64,000 nucleotides of DNA from Haloarcula halophila (GCF_029278565.1 NZ_CP119560.1:62001-126000); one strand, 5' to 3'; shown: positions 55,104 through 63,920, numbered from the stretch's first letter. Notes: a model not told the origin generated them from the letters alone. Made by a program: numbers and translations.

Positions 55104-56867
55104 ATGTCCCAGTCCGCGACCGACAGCAAGAACCAGATGGACAGTCCTGATTCTCCCCGGCGGTCGACGGTGACAGACCGGCGGTTCAAGCTCGGCTTGA
55201 CCGTCGTCGTCGCCTTCTGTTCGATCGCGTACGAACTCGTCTACTCACAGTTTTTGACCGTCTTCTACGGCGGGACGGTGGTTCGGTACTCCATCACCAT
55301 CGGGCTGTACATGTTCTCGCTGGGCATCGGCGCGTTGCTGTCGGGCCAGCTCGACGATCCCGAATCGAACCTCCTGCGGACCGAGGTGTATCTCTCCGTG
55401 GCCGGGCCGGTCGGGGCAGGGTTCATCATCGCGTTGAATTCCTTTCCGAACGTCGCCTTCCCGGGGAAATACACCGTCACGCTCGTCGCGGCACACCTGC
55501 CGATCATCGTGGTCGGTGTCCTCTCGGGGTTCGAGATTCCCCTGCTCGATTCACTCGTCGAGGACCGCGAGGGGTCACTGTTCTCGGCGATGGGGAGTCT
55601 CTACCCCCGCCGAGTCGTTCGTCGTGTCATGGGGCTGTTCTTCAGCGTCTCGGACTCGGAAGGCCGGTCGCTGTCCGAGGTCCTCGGCGCGGACTACATC
55701 GGGAGCCTCCTCGGGACTGTCGTCTACGCACTCGTGTTGTATCCCCGACTGGGGCTTGTCGTGACAGTGCTCGTGTTGGGGCTGCTCAACGCTCTTGCGG
55801 CCCTGGCGTTCGCGGCCTGGACGCTGACCGGCCGCTCGGAGACACTCTCCAGGCCGACCGTCGGAAACTGGCGTGCCGTACTCGTCGTTGGCCTGCTGGT
55901 GACGGGGACCTACGGCGGGCTGGTCGCCAACGGCGACGCGGTCGACCGGACGGTCACCGGTGCGTACATGGGCGATCGGATCGCCGACGAGTACCGTCCC
56001 GGTTCGGTCGAGATCGACGTACAGAGCTACGATACGACCGCCTACCAGCGGGTTACGATGTACGAGCGGCGCGTCTCGACCCACGCCGGCCCCGAGCAAT
56101 GCCTGCGTCTCGATAGCGCCCTCCAGTTGTGTGATAGCTGGGTCGACTCCTACCACAGCGGTCTCGTCGACGTGCCCATGTCGATGTACGACGACCAGTC
56201 GTCGGTCGACGTGTTGCTCGTCGGCGGCGGTGACTACATCGCGGTGAACCATCTCCGGGACTACAACGTCTCGGTCGATCAAGTCGACATCGACGGGGAG
56301 TTCCTCGAATACACCAAGAACCGGAGCTACTTCGAACAGTTCCACGACGACGCCTACGAGTACGATCGACTGAACACCACCGTCGGTGACGCCTACACCT
56401 ACCTCCGTGGAACCGACAAGGAGTACGATCTGATACTGCTTGACGTTCCCGGCGCGCGTAGCGACGACGCGCTCCCGTTGTACTCCCAGGAGTTCTACAC
56501 GCTCTTGGATCAGCATCTGACCGATCGTGGCGTCGTCGTCTCTTGGGTGTACTCAGAGTACACCTACCCACAGCACAACAAGGCGTATCACAACACCGTC
56601 GCCGCCGCAGGATTCGACCGACACCTGCCGTACTCCGTGGTCGAGGACCTCGACGGTGACGGGGAGTACGAACGCGGGGAGCAGTTCTACGTCCTCTCGG
56701 ACGGTCCCACGCCACGGCCGGATCTGGAACACGCCCGCGGAGCGTACGTCAGGAACAACGCGGATCGGTTGGGTCCCTTCGAGTGGCAGCGCCTCGCGAC
56801 GTATCGTGGTATCAAGCCAAACAGCGTCTTCGATCCCAACTACGACATCATCGTCGGCTACACATGA
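55104..56867 (+). CDS. Membrane-anchored spermidine-synthase-like aminopropyltransferase
   Basis: 587 residues. Six to eight hydrophobic segments occupy ~30-275 (LGLTVVVAFCSIAYELVYSQ, LYMFSLGIGALLSG, LGLVVTVLVLGLLNALAALA). A soluble spermidine-synthase Rossmann domain follows, with nucleotide motif VDVLLVGGGDYIAVNHLRDY, acidic VDQVDIDGEFLEY, and LILLDVPGARSDDALPLYSQ with EFYTLLDQHL. The GGGDY motif replaces the usual GGGDG. The predicted chemistry is transfer of an aminopropyl group from decarboxylated SAM, but the substrate is unknown. It overlaps DUF2617 (ATGA). Confidence 0.87.
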   Translation: MSQSATDSKNQMDSPDSPRRSTVTDRRFKLGLTVVVAFCSIAYELVYSQFLTVFYGGTVVRYSITIGLYMFSLGIGALLSGQLDDPESNLLRTEVYLSVAGPVGAGFIIALNSFPNVAFPGKYTVTLVAAHLPIIVVGVLSGFEIPLLDSLVEDREGSLFSAMGSLYPRRVVRRVMGLFFSVSDSEGRSLSEVLGADYIGSLLGTVVYALVLYPRLGLVVTVLVLGLLNALAALAFAAWTLTGRSETLSRPTVGNWRAVLVVGLLVTGTYGGLVANGDAVDRTVTGAYMGDRIADEYRPGSVEIDVQSYDTTAYQRVTMYERRVSTHAGPEQCLRLDSALQLCDSWVDSYHSGLVDVPMSMYDDQSSVDVLLVGGGDYIAVNHLRDYNVSVDQVDIDGEFLEYTKNRSYFEQFHDDAYEYDRLNTTVGDAYTYLRGTDKEYDLILLDVPGARSDDALPLYSQEFYTLLDQHLTDRGVVVSWVYSEYTYPQHNKAYHNTVAAAGFDRHLPYSVVEDLDGDGEYERGEQFYVLSDGPTPRPDLEHARGAYVRNNADRLGPFEWQRLATYRGIKPNSVFDPNYDIIVGYT

Positions 56868-57376
56868 CACGAGAAACGCTCACGTTCGTCCACAGTTCGA
56901 CCCCACCCACCGACGAGGTTACCGTCTACGACGAACTGACCCGGTCTTTCGTCGGTACCCAGTTCCGCTTCCGGGTGATCGGAAGCTCACACTACGTGAG
57001 CGCGTCGGAGTACGACTTCTACGAACTCTCGTCGTGTGATCCCGTCGACAGCAGTGGTGCGGTGATCCCCCTTGATACGGGTGGGGAGCGCCGCCGACTC
57101 AGCCACGAGACTGACCGGGTCAAATGCCAGACGGTGATCGAACACGAACCACTGGCAGCGTTCCCGTCCGAAGCGTCCTTCGACCTGGCGTACTGGTTCG
57201 GAGAGGACGCGGTCACGGCGATCGATCTCGGTGAGAACGGTTACGAGACCTACCACACGTATCCGGAGTACGATCTGACGCTGTACAGCCAAACCAGGTT
57301 CGTTCGACTTCCCGAGCGGGGGGAGGAACTGGTCAATGAGAGCGAGCGAACCGAACTCGCCAATCGGCCGGAGTGA
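56864..57376 (+). CDS. DUF2617 family protein
   Basis: 170 residues starting MTRETLTFVHSSTPPTDEVT. Motifs FRFRVIGSSHYVSASEYDFY, ELSSCDPV and YETYHTYPEYDLTLYSQTRF follow the DUF2617 pattern as remembered. No catalytic residues are obvious. It overlaps the spermidine-synthase-like gene, and this pairing also recurs in bacterial gene neighbourhoods with ion channels, supporting a shared pathway. Confidence 0.75.
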   Translation: MTRETLTFVHSSTPPTDEVTVYDELTRSFVGTQFRFRVIGSSHYVSASEYDFYELSSCDPVDSSGAVIPLDTGGERRRLSHETDRVKCQTVIEHEPLAAFPSEASFDLAYWFGEDAVTAIDLGENGYETYHTYPEYDLTLYSQTRFVRLPERGEELVNESERTELANRPE

Positions 57377-57388
57377 GCGCCTGGCGGT

Positions 57389-57799
57389 TCACTCGGCCCC
57401 GACTGGGACGATCGTCACGGGAACGGTCGCCTCGTCCACGACGGCGAAGGCAGTGTTGCCCTGGGTGATGTTCTCGACGACACCTTTCGGGAGGTGGCCC
57501 ATGACGATGTGGGAGATGTCGACATCGGCCGCGATATCGAGCAGTTCCTTCGCAGTCCGGGTGGCGTTGCGGTTCCCCTGGTGGGTGATGTACTCGACGG
57601 AGATGGTCGAAACGACTGTCTCGTCGCCGATGCGGTCCCGGGTCTCCTCACGGACCCGACGGGCGTCCGGGTTCGCGTCCGTCTGCTCGACGAGATGGAC
57701 GATGTAGAGCTCCCGGTTCAGCCCGGCTCCCAACTCCGTCGCCACTTCGAGGACCCGATCACGCGCAGCGTCGTCAGCGATTGCTACGAGGATGGTCAT
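57389..57799 (-). CDS. Universal stress protein (UspA family)
   Basis: 136 residues, single Usp domain. It begins MTILVAIADDAARDRVLEVA and has the ATP-binding-like motif MGHLPKGVVENITQGNTAFA, a GxxxxGxxx variant, then VVDEATVPVTIVPVG. Its role is in stress or energy-state response. The ATG at 57799 is chosen over 57844. It is convergent with the DUF2617 gene, with a 12-base gap. Confidence 0.9.
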   Translation of the reverse strand: MTILVAIADDAARDRVLEVATELGAGLNRELYIVHLVEQTDANPDARRVREETRDRIGDETVVSTISVEYITHQGNRNATRTAKELLDIAADVDISHIVMGHLPKGVVENITQGNTAFAVVDEATVPVTIVPVGAE

Positions 57800-58053
57800 G
57801 TACGGGTGTTTGTCCCGGAGGCGCATATCTCTGCTGTCGTCCAAGCAGGGACGGGCGTCGCTGTATCCCGTCCGGTGCTGTGTCTTGGTACCACTGGGTT
57901 TAATATACGAAATAATATAATAGACGTTCGGGCACGTTCCCGATATTGCGTATATACCTATAATCCGGGAGTCTGAACTGTCATCGTCGTTCGGTCACAA
58001 CATATCAAAGATAGAAAAGGTACTTACGAGTGGGGCCCGTTTTCTCTGTTACA

Positions 58054-58161
58054 ATGAACTGGAAACACCGCCGCAACGAGACCACGGCAGCACAGAAGCA
58101 GACAGAAACCCGCAGCGGGACGAAGTGGTCGTTCATCGCAGCGGCGACCGCCATCGCGTGA
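58054..58161 (+). CDS. Possible 35-residue protein
   Basis: The ATG at 58054 follows an AT-rich region (ACATATCAAAGATAGAAAAG) that could hold a promoter about 50 bases upstream. The product begins MNWKHRRNETTAAQKQTETR and ends FIAAATAIA, a basic head with a short hydrophobic tail. The function is unknown and chance occurrence is possible. Confidence 0.25.
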   Translation: MNWKHRRNETTAAQKQTETRSGTKWSFIAAATAIA

Positions 58162-58217
58162 CGGCCTCACAGACACGCGGTTTTTGAGACAGCGTCGTCG
58201 CTCGGTGAGTGGCTACA

Positions 58218-59072
58218 TTACCGGGAGACGCCACGATGGTACGCTCTTTCCGTCGTATTTGTATCGGAAGTCGTCCGCTCGCTCTGTTGTCCGACCCCAC
58301 TTGGAGTCGGTGGTGTCCCGGCGTCTGGCTCCCAGTGACGGACGTGCTCGGCGAGTCCCCCGAACTCCTCGCTCGCGTCCCCGGACGCCGGTGTGACACC
58401 GACGAGCATCACCAGATCACCCTCGTGGATCACCCTGGCGACGTAGACGGTAACGTTGACCGGATCAGCCTCGGGTGAGGCGACGACAGAGCCACCGAGC
58501 CGAGACATCTGAGTGTCCTGTCCGACCATCCGGACGGGGCTGTCGCTACGGACAGTCAGGTCCGTGACGTTGGTCACGTTCGACGGCAAGTAGGCCTCTC
58601 CCTGGTCGATGAAGAATCCGGACTGGTTCAAGACACGAGGGTCCGACCCATAGACCAGTGGGTTGAACGCGACCGGCCCGAGTTCGAGCGAGGACATCGA
58701 GACGACCGTCACCACAGAGGTGTTTGCCACGTCGACCGTCGCGTTCCCACTGGTCGGTGTCTCCGAGGGGGGACCTGCCGTCTGGTTCTCCGTCGAGAGT
58801 CCAGTTACGTACGTACTCACCCAGACTCTGAGACTCACGTTTCGGCCGACCCCCGGGACCGGGCTGTAGCTGGCGTTGAACGACGTGGTGTTCAACGACG
58901 TGTACCCCGCCTCGGAAACTGCCGGTTCTTCCACTGTCGCCGGTCGCGAATCGTAGAAGAGCAGCGGGCTGTCGTCGGTGACGACCAGCCAGCCGCCGAC
59001 GAACACGGTCGCGATCACTACCAGAAACCCGACGGCGATCCCGAGGAAGAGGAGTTTCCAGTTCATACCCAT
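58218..59072 (-). CDS. Membrane-anchored DUF6517-like protein
   Basis: 284 residues. A single N-terminal membrane helix (WKLLFLGIAVGFLVVIATVF) is followed by an external beta-rich domain with several N-glycosylation-type Asn-X-Ser/Thr sites (SLNTTSFNASYS, NVTNVTDLTV). The region RPATVEEPAVSEAGYTSLNT ... SMSSLELGPVAFNPL resembles DUF6517 proteins of haloarchaea. The C-terminal ~40 residues are low-complexity Thr/Ser/Gly. The ATG at 59072 (MGMNWKLL) is chosen over 59123. Its function is unknown. Confidence 0.68.
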   Translation of the reverse strand: MGMNWKLLFLGIAVGFLVVIATVFVGGWLVVTDDSPLLFYDSRPATVEEPAVSEAGYTSLNTTSFNASYSPVPGVGRNVSLRVWVSTYVTGLSTENQTAGPPSETPTSGNATVDVANTSVVTVVSMSSLELGPVAFNPLVYGSDPRVLNQSGFFIDQGEAYLPSNVTNVTDLTVRSDSPVRMVGQDTQMSRLGGSVVASPEADPVNVTVYVARVIHEGDLVMLVGVTPASGDASEEFGGLAEHVRHWEPDAGTPPTPSGVGQQSERTTSDTNTTERAYHRGVSR

Positions 59073-59221
59073 GGTATCACTCCCCAAGGGTATGACGTTT
59101 ATCTGTGACAATACCCAAACCACACGGTATCACCGCGATAAGCGGGAGCAAAGGTCGTCTAGACAGGAAAGACGTATATAGAAGGTCCGGCGTACCATGC
59201 TCAGTAAGTACCGGCCCGATT

Positions 59222-59851
59222 ATGGCACCAGAGATGAACGAAGACAGGATCACCACTGCATTGCTCTCCGACTCAGCGTATGAGCGCGTCCGCTACGAGC
59301 GACACTCGTACTTCCGGCAGACAGTCCCGCGGACACTCGCGCTGCAGAGTGCGTCGCTCGGGATGCTAGCGCTTGTCCTCCCGATGTACGGACTCTATCC
59401 GACCAGCGCGACACAGTTCCTCCCGGCGATCGACCCAGTAGTCGCCTCACCGAAGGTCCTGTTGATGGGCGTGTTCGGCGGTCTCTTTCAGCTTATCGGT
59501 GCTGTACTGCTCGTCGGATCGGTATTCTATCGGGTCTCGAAGGCACCGTTGACAGAGGAGCAGGCCCACAGCGTCCTCAACGTGGAGGACTTCGCCCGGT
59601 ACGTGGCGTTGGGTACGGGTGGAGTGGCGATCCTCGTAGCCACGCTGCTCTTTGCGATCGGCCTCGGCGGAGCCAGTGCGATCGAGTCCTACGTCGCAGT
59701 GATGGGACGGAACCCGTTCGCGGCGTCCGGACTAGGGATCTCGGTCAGTACCGTTTCGCTCCTGGCGTTCGTCTCTAGTGTCGTCGTCTTCTACGCCGGT
59801 CGGTTCCTGGCTGTCGAGATCGCTCTGTCACGTCTCAATCGACAGAACTGA
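59222..59851 (+). CDS. Four-helix integral membrane protein, unknown function
   Basis: 209 residues with four predicted membrane segments: ALQSASLGMLALVLPMYGLY, LLMGVFGGLFQLIGAVLLVG, LGTGGVAILVATLLFAIGLG and VSTVSLLAFVSSVVVFYAGR. No known family motif was recognised. The start is ATG at 59222 or 59234 (MNEDRIT). The 126-base gap that follows contains an origin-box-like repeat. Confidence 0.72.
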   Translation: MAPEMNEDRITTALLSDSAYERVRYERHSYFRQTVPRTLALQSASLGMLALVLPMYGLYPTSATQFLPAIDPVVASPKVLLMGVFGGLFQLIGAVLLVGSVFYRVSKAPLTEEQAHSVLNVEDFARYVALGTGGVAILVATLLFAIGLGGASAIESYVAVMGRNPFAASGLGISVSTVSLLAFVSSVVVFYAGRFLAVEIALSRLNRQN

Positions 59852-59887
59852 CTCCTGTGTCCCGTTACGACGCTGAGAGTGATGATT

Positions 59888-59909
59888 TACACTTCGATAG
59901 AGGGGTGTG
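59888..59909 (+). repeat. Distal origin-recognition-box-like repeat
   Basis: TACACTTCGATAGAGGGGTGTG matches the 22-base origin consensus AACACWTCGATAGAGGKGTGTG at all but one position. It is about 3 kb left of the main origin, in the promoter gap before the DUF5789 gene. Confidence 0.7.
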
Positions 59910-59977
59910 CCCTCCGGAGAGATTCTGGACCGTGTCCCGACCACAGACCTATCAGTCTTGGGAACGTATCAATCAGG

Positions 59978-60577
59978 ATGGCAGACGATAAGAGCGGCCG
60001 AGACAAGCAAGCACGAGACGCCGAGGAACGCCAGCGGGAACGTGAACTCGCTACGGAACTGGAGCGTGGCGACGAAGTAGAACCACCGGTGGACCCGGCG
60101 GAACTCACCGGGTTCGAGGCGGAACTCGAAGCGCTGACGTTCCCAACGACGGGGGTAGCGGTTGTGGCCGCGATCGGCGATCACGAGATCGAATCCACCG
60201 GGGGACGCTACAGTATCGCAGAGCTACTCCCCGAGACGGACGTGGAGACGTTTGACTCCCCGGATGCCATCCGGGTACAGGTACAGCGGCCGACAGTCGC
60301 CGCAGCGATGAAACAGGTCGTAGAAGCCAGCGAGACGGTTCGGAATGCGGAGTTCAGTTGGTCACAGCGCAAGGCCTACGAGAAGACCTTCGAGGAACTC
60401 GAATCGATCGACGCCGATGACGACGACGAGGGAATCCAGGTCATCAGCGATTGGATCACCGAGCGAGTTCGTGACAAAGAACGACTCCCGTCTTCCCGGG
60501 CGGTACGCCGAGAAGCGGCGAAATTCTGTCGGACGAACGGCTATCAGGTACGAGACGACGAGTGGCTCGGGGTATAA
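59978..60577 (+). CDS. DUF5789 family protein
   Basis: A 199-residue acidic soluble protein. The N-terminal part is a charged coiled segment (GRDKQARDAEERQRERELAT). The core has LTFPTTGVAVVAAIGDHEIE, the DUF5789-type pattern (Y/FPTT, dyE.E...G). The C-terminal ~60 residues are helical (WSQRKAYEKTFEELESIDAD). The origin-box-like repeat at 59888-59909 lies 69 bases before its ATG, so the initiator could influence its promoter. Confidence 0.7.
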   Translation: MADDKSGRDKQARDAEERQRERELATELERGDEVEPPVDPAELTGFEAELEALTFPTTGVAVVAAIGDHEIESTGGRYSIAELLPETDVETFDSPDAIRVQVQRPTVAAAMKQVVEASETVRNAEFSWSQRKAYEKTFEELESIDADDDDEGIQVISDWITERVRDKERLPSSRAVRREAAKFCRTNGYQVRDDEWLGV

Positions 60578-60649
60578 CCCGACGATGTCCGTCGTTACTC
60601 GGTTGGAATCGTCTGTGGGCTTTATTGTGTTACCGGCGAAATCAGTTGT

Positions 60650-61123
60650 ATGACACTCGATATAGCTGTCCCGGAACCACCGGATCTCTCGAACCGAGGA
60701 ACCCCACGCGGGTTTGAGTGGGAAGAGGAGACACTCGGCTCGGAGGACTTCTACCGCGAGGACATCGAGGATCTGCTTCAGGAAGGAGCGTGGAAGGAGG
60801 GGTTCAGCGAATGGGCCGAGTACACGAGTCTCGATGAAACGCACGGGCGAACTGTCGACGATCTCGGCCTGTTCCAATCGTTCGACTTCTATTGGGACCC
60901 GAGCGAGGATCGCCTTCGCTTCGACGCCCCCACGATCTCGGACGACTGGCGGGAGCAGGAGGCGACCGAGTCGCTCGATTCGAGCACAGTTTCGATGATC
61001 GACGGTGAGTTGGACGATCTCGGCCGAGCGGTACAGGAGATGCTGGAAGACTACCTCGAACGGAACGACGAGGAGTCCGACTACGGGTGGGGTGAAGACA
61101 CAGCCGGCAACCGCGAGGAGTGA
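60650..61123 (+). CDS. Acidic soluble protein of unknown function
   Basis: 157 residues, very acidic, with Trp/Phe-rich segments (GFEWEEETLGSEDFYREDIE, WKEGFSEWAEYTSLDETHGR, LFQSFDFYWDPSEDRL). No family recognised. It follows the DUF5789 gene by 72 bases on the same strand and may be co-transcribed. It is convergent with orc1. Confidence 0.68.
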   Translation: MTLDIAVPEPPDLSNRGTPRGFEWEEETLGSEDFYREDIEDLLQEGAWKEGFSEWAEYTSLDETHGRTVDDLGLFQSFDFYWDPSEDRLRFDAPTISDDWREQEATESLDSSTVSMIDGELDDLGRAVQEMLEDYLERNDEESDYGWGEDTAGNREE

Positions 61124-61279
61124 GTCCAGTCGTCATAGCGGTTTCGGCGGCCGCCATCGAAGCGACGACAGCACCGTCATCGAATCCGAACCTCCCGAAT
61201 CCCGGATGGGCTCCGAGTTGACGGGGTCTGCTCGGAGGGTCGATAGGCGCTCCCACACAGCGTGCTCGGGAGCCGGCCG

Positions 61280-61301
61280 AACACATCGATAGAGGGGTCT
61301 C
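61280..61301 (+). repeat. Origin-recognition-box-like repeat downstream of orc1
   Basis: AACACATCGATAGAGGGGTCTC is direct orientation, matching the consensus except near the end. It lies in the convergent gap between the acidic protein gene and orc1. Confidence 0.7.
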
Positions 61302-61347
61302 CCGAACCCGGAGTCGTTCACTGATGGGAAACGACCCGGTGAAACGG

Positions 61348-61369
61348 AACACTTCGATAACGGTGTGTG
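61348..61369 (+). repeat. Degenerate origin-recognition-box-like repeat
   Basis: AACACTTCGATAACGGTGTGTG is direct orientation, with the GAGG core changed to ACGG. It is 68 bases from the preceding copy. Confidence 0.55.
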
Positions 61370-61413
61370 TCAGACACAAATCGGCGTCAAGAGCATACAC
61401 CCACAGCAACGAC

Positions 61414-62925
61414 TCACGTTTCGTTGCGGAGTTGCGCGGTGACGACACTCTGTACTTCGTCGGAGGCGGCGACTTCGATCCGGGAATCCTCCCGGAGCGT
61501 CTCTAGGATCGTTGCCGGTCGCTCACCGAACTGGAATTCCAGAAACATCCCGGAGCTCGGACCGTGGCTTCGGCGCTCGAAGTCGACCAGCGAGTAGGTC
61601 GTCATCTCTTTCATCTTGTTGACGTAGGTCTCCTGATGATACTGGTCGGCGTCGATCGACTCAGTAAGGAATTGGTACACCTTGTAACCAGTCGTGCTAC
61701 GGGCCGTACCGTCTTCCGTCTGTTCTGCGACGGCCGCTGTAGCGTAGAGACAGAGTTTCTTTTGCTGGCTGATCCCTCGAACGACCTCCAGAACGCGGTT
61801 TTTCTCGACCTTGTCCTGGGCAGCCCTGACGTGTCGTTCACGGACCCGCTCGTCACCTTGGCGCTCTGCGAGTTCGCCGGCGACCCGCATGAGGTCGATC
61901 GCCTTACGCGCGTCGCCGTGAGTCTGTGCGGCGAACGCCGCCGCGAGCGGAATGACGTCGTCGTCCAGGACGTCTTCGTGGAAGGCATCACGCCGCCGAC
62001 GGAGGATCGCCTGGAGTTGATTGGCGTCGTAGTCGTCGAAGTGGACGTCCTCCGGCGTGAACGAGCTCAGTGCGCGGCTCCCGACGGACTCCATCATCTT
62101 CGTGTCGTTCGAGATCGCGACGACGGAAAGATACGCCGTCAGTTCGTCGTTGGCACCCGCCCGCGAGAGTTGATAGAGAAGGCGGGAAAACGCCGGTTCC
62201 TGTTTGTCGCGACGACCGACGAGCATATCTAACTCGTCGAGGACGAAGACGACCGAGTCGAAGTTCTCGTTGACGATCCGGAACAGTTCGTCCCACTTCT
62301 CTTTGGTCGCGACACCGTGTTTCGGGACCTCTACCTCGACGCCCGCTTCGTCTGCTGCACGGCAGGCGAGTTCGTAGACACCGACGCCCAGCGTGTCGAT
62401 GTCCTGGCAGTTCACTTCGACGGTTCCGAACCGGATATCCCGGGACTCACAGATCCGACTGATGTTTTTACAGACTGCCTTGGTTATCAGCGATTTGCCG
62501 GTCCCCGAGGGACCGTATAGAAAGAGGTTCGGCGGCCGGTTGTCCCCGAGCGCGACCCTGAGCATCTTGGTGACTTCCTGCAGTTGCCTGTCCCGGCCGA
62601 CGATCCGGTCTTCCGCAACGACGTGGTTCGGGTCGATGAGCGATCGATCCCGGATCAGTCCTTCCTGTTCGTCGAACTCCAGAAGCATCTCCTCGATCGA
62701 CTGAGATCCAGTGTCCGACTGTGACTCCGATTCGGCCGATAGCTCGTCGGGCGACGAGTCGACGGTCGCTTCCGACGAGTCGACAGCATCCTGTTGCTCC
62801 GTAGGTGGCGGATCGGACTGTTCCTCCGAACTACCGATCCGCTCCGAGAGACTCGTCTGTTCCCCGTCCCCCCCGTTCGACGCCGCACGGCCCTCGGTGT
62901 TGTCCTGGGCGTCGTCCGTGTCCAT
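61414..62925 (-). CDS. orc1: Orc1/Cdc6 replication initiator
   Basis: 503 residues. The N-terminal ~80 residues are a disordered Ser/Asp/Glu-rich extension. The AAA+ core has Walker A YGPSGTGKSLITKAVCKN, Walker B VVFVLDELDMLVG, sensor 1 SVVAISNDTKMM and a C-terminal lid; a winged-helix DNA-binding domain (~410-500) contains KEMTTYSLVDFERRSHGPSS. It recognises origin boxes and loads the MCM helicase. The ATG at 62925 is preferred to a TTG at 62937. The origin repeats lie immediately upstream (62961-63898), the usual orc1-origin arrangement, so this protein most likely reads those boxes. Confidence 0.94.
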   Translation of the reverse strand: MDTDDAQDNTEGRAASNGGDGEQTSLSERIGSSEEQSDPPPTEQQDAVDSSEATVDSSPDELSAESESQSDTGSQSIEEMLLEFDEQEGLIRDRSLIDPNHVVAEDRIVGRDRQLQEVTKMLRVALGDNRPPNLFLYGPSGTGKSLITKAVCKNISRICESRDIRFGTVEVNCQDIDTLGVGVYELACRAADEAGVEVEVPKHGVATKEKWDELFRIVNENFDSVVFVLDELDMLVGRRDKQEPAFSRLLYQLSRAGANDELTAYLSVVAISNDTKMMESVGSRALSSFTPEDVHFDDYDANQLQAILRRRRDAFHEDVLDDDVIPLAAAFAAQTHGDARKAIDLMRVAGELAERQGDERVRERHVRAAQDKVEKNRVLEVVRGISQQKKLCLYATAAVAEQTEDGTARSTTGYKVYQFLTESIDADQYHQETYVNKMKEMTTYSLVDFERRSHGPSSGMFLEFQFGERPATILETLREDSRIEVAASDEVQSVVTAQLRNET

Positions 62926-62960
62926 GTCAGTTCCCAACGACGCTGGGCTTAAATAACTTC

Positions 62961-62981
62961 CCCACCCCTATCGATATGAAA
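62961..62981 (-). repeat. Origin recognition box, degenerate, inverted
   Basis: CCCACCCCTATCGATATGAAA is the inverted form with a two-base loss in the CTCT tract. It is nearest to the orc1 start (36 bases), so it may also serve autoregulation. Confidence 0.5.
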
Positions 62982-63090
62982 TACCGCTTCTCAGGAGGTT
63001 CACAGTCATTTCAGACGAGTGTGAGCGAGAGGGGCGGTAGATACGAGGGGTGGTCCGACGATGTGTGTCCTCCTGATGGGTGGGAACAGA

Positions 63091-63112
63091 CACACCCCTC
63101 TATCGATGTGTT
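63091..63112 (-). repeat. Origin recognition box, inverted
   Basis: CACACCCCTCTATCGATGTGTT is the exact reverse complement of the copy at 63571. Confidence 0.85.
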
Positions 63113-63122
63113 CGGGAGTAAT

Positions 63123-63134
63123 GGGGGGGAGGGG
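63123..63134 (+). other. G-string beside the origin boxes
   Basis: GGGGGGGAGGGG lies 11 bases from the box at 63091. Long G-strings occur at haloarchaeal chromosomal origins; whether this one acts there is unknown. Confidence 0.4.
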
Positions 63135-63337
63135 TCAAAACGTCCGTCCAAACGGAGGGAACGTTCCAACTAGATCTACGATACGCGAGGGATACCAGGC
63201 CTGAAAGGGATGTTTCGGGTGTTCTCCGGAGTGAACCTATACTTCTAAATCAGCCAGTGAAGCGCTCTCTCTCCGGTCTTATCTCGTTCGTTCTTCTTCT
63301 AGTCGGTTCTAGCTAGCTAGTTCTAGTAGTGGACCCA

Positions 63338-63359
63338 CACACACCTCTATCGAAGTGTT
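63338..63359 (-). repeat. Origin recognition box, inverted
   Basis: CACACACCTCTATCGAAGTGTT is the reverse complement of the consensus with T at the variable position, the closest left-arm box to the AT-rich centre. Confidence 0.85.
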
Positions 63360-63570
63360 CAATCTGTACCTCCCTTCGTGTATCTCCATGGACAGACCAC
63401 TGGACTCATCCATCTCTCACTCCATCATTCTCAACACTCCAAAGTTGCTTTGCTAGGTCTGCTACTGCCTATTATATACACTCTGTTTATCCTTCCCGGT
63501 TCTGCCCGTCCCTTCCATCTGACTAGTCGGCCCGGACCGGTGCCATCGTCCGACCCACACGATCGTCCTG

Positions 63571-63592
63571 AACACATCGATAGAGGGGTGTG
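63571..63592 (+). repeat. Origin recognition box, direct
   Basis: AACACATCGATAGAGGGGTGTG, the first box of the right arm and a reference copy of the consensus. Confidence 0.85.
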
Positions 63593-63768
63593 TCTGTGCC
63601 GGCCGTCTCTCCATCGGTGGACGGGCAATCCCTCGACCAGACACCGTACTCACCAGTTTTGCCGTTTGAACCAGTGGTTTTCACCTCTGGCCTCTTTGTC
63701 GAGAAGACGTTCTCTGACTCTCCAACTGCTTCGGATCGCTCGTGAGTCTCTGTCTGATTCGATACGGC

Positions 63769-63790
63769 GACAGATCGATAGAGGTGTGTG
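63769..63790 (+). repeat. Origin recognition box, direct, partly degenerate
   Basis: GACAGATCGATAGAGGTGTGTG has an altered 5' end and an intact core and G-rich end. Confidence 0.75.
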
Positions 63791-63823
63791 GCCCTCCCTC
63801 TATCCCGGGAAAATACCCGTTGG

Positions 63824-63845
63824 AACACTTCGATAGAGGTGTGTC
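63824..63845 (+). repeat. Origin recognition box, direct
   Basis: AACACTTCGATAGAGGTGTGTC begins 55 bases after the start of the previous box. Confidence 0.85.
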
Positions 63846-63876
63846 TGGTGGGTCTGGACGGACCCACTCGTATCCG

Positions 63877-63898
63877 AACACATCGATAGAGGTGTGTG
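63877..63898 (+). repeat. Origin recognition box, direct
   Basis: AACACATCGATAGAGGTGTGTG begins 53 bases after the start of the previous box; the last three boxes therefore recur at ~53-55-base spacing, about five helical turns. Confidence 0.85.
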
Positions 63899-63920
63899 GC
63901 GGTCGCCGTTGGCGGATAGC

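Noticed and set aside
63378-63836. Plus-strand frame of 152 codons and overlapping minus-strand frames across the origin
   Set aside because: They run through several origin boxes, have Ser/Pro/Arg-rich products without domains, and conflict with each other.
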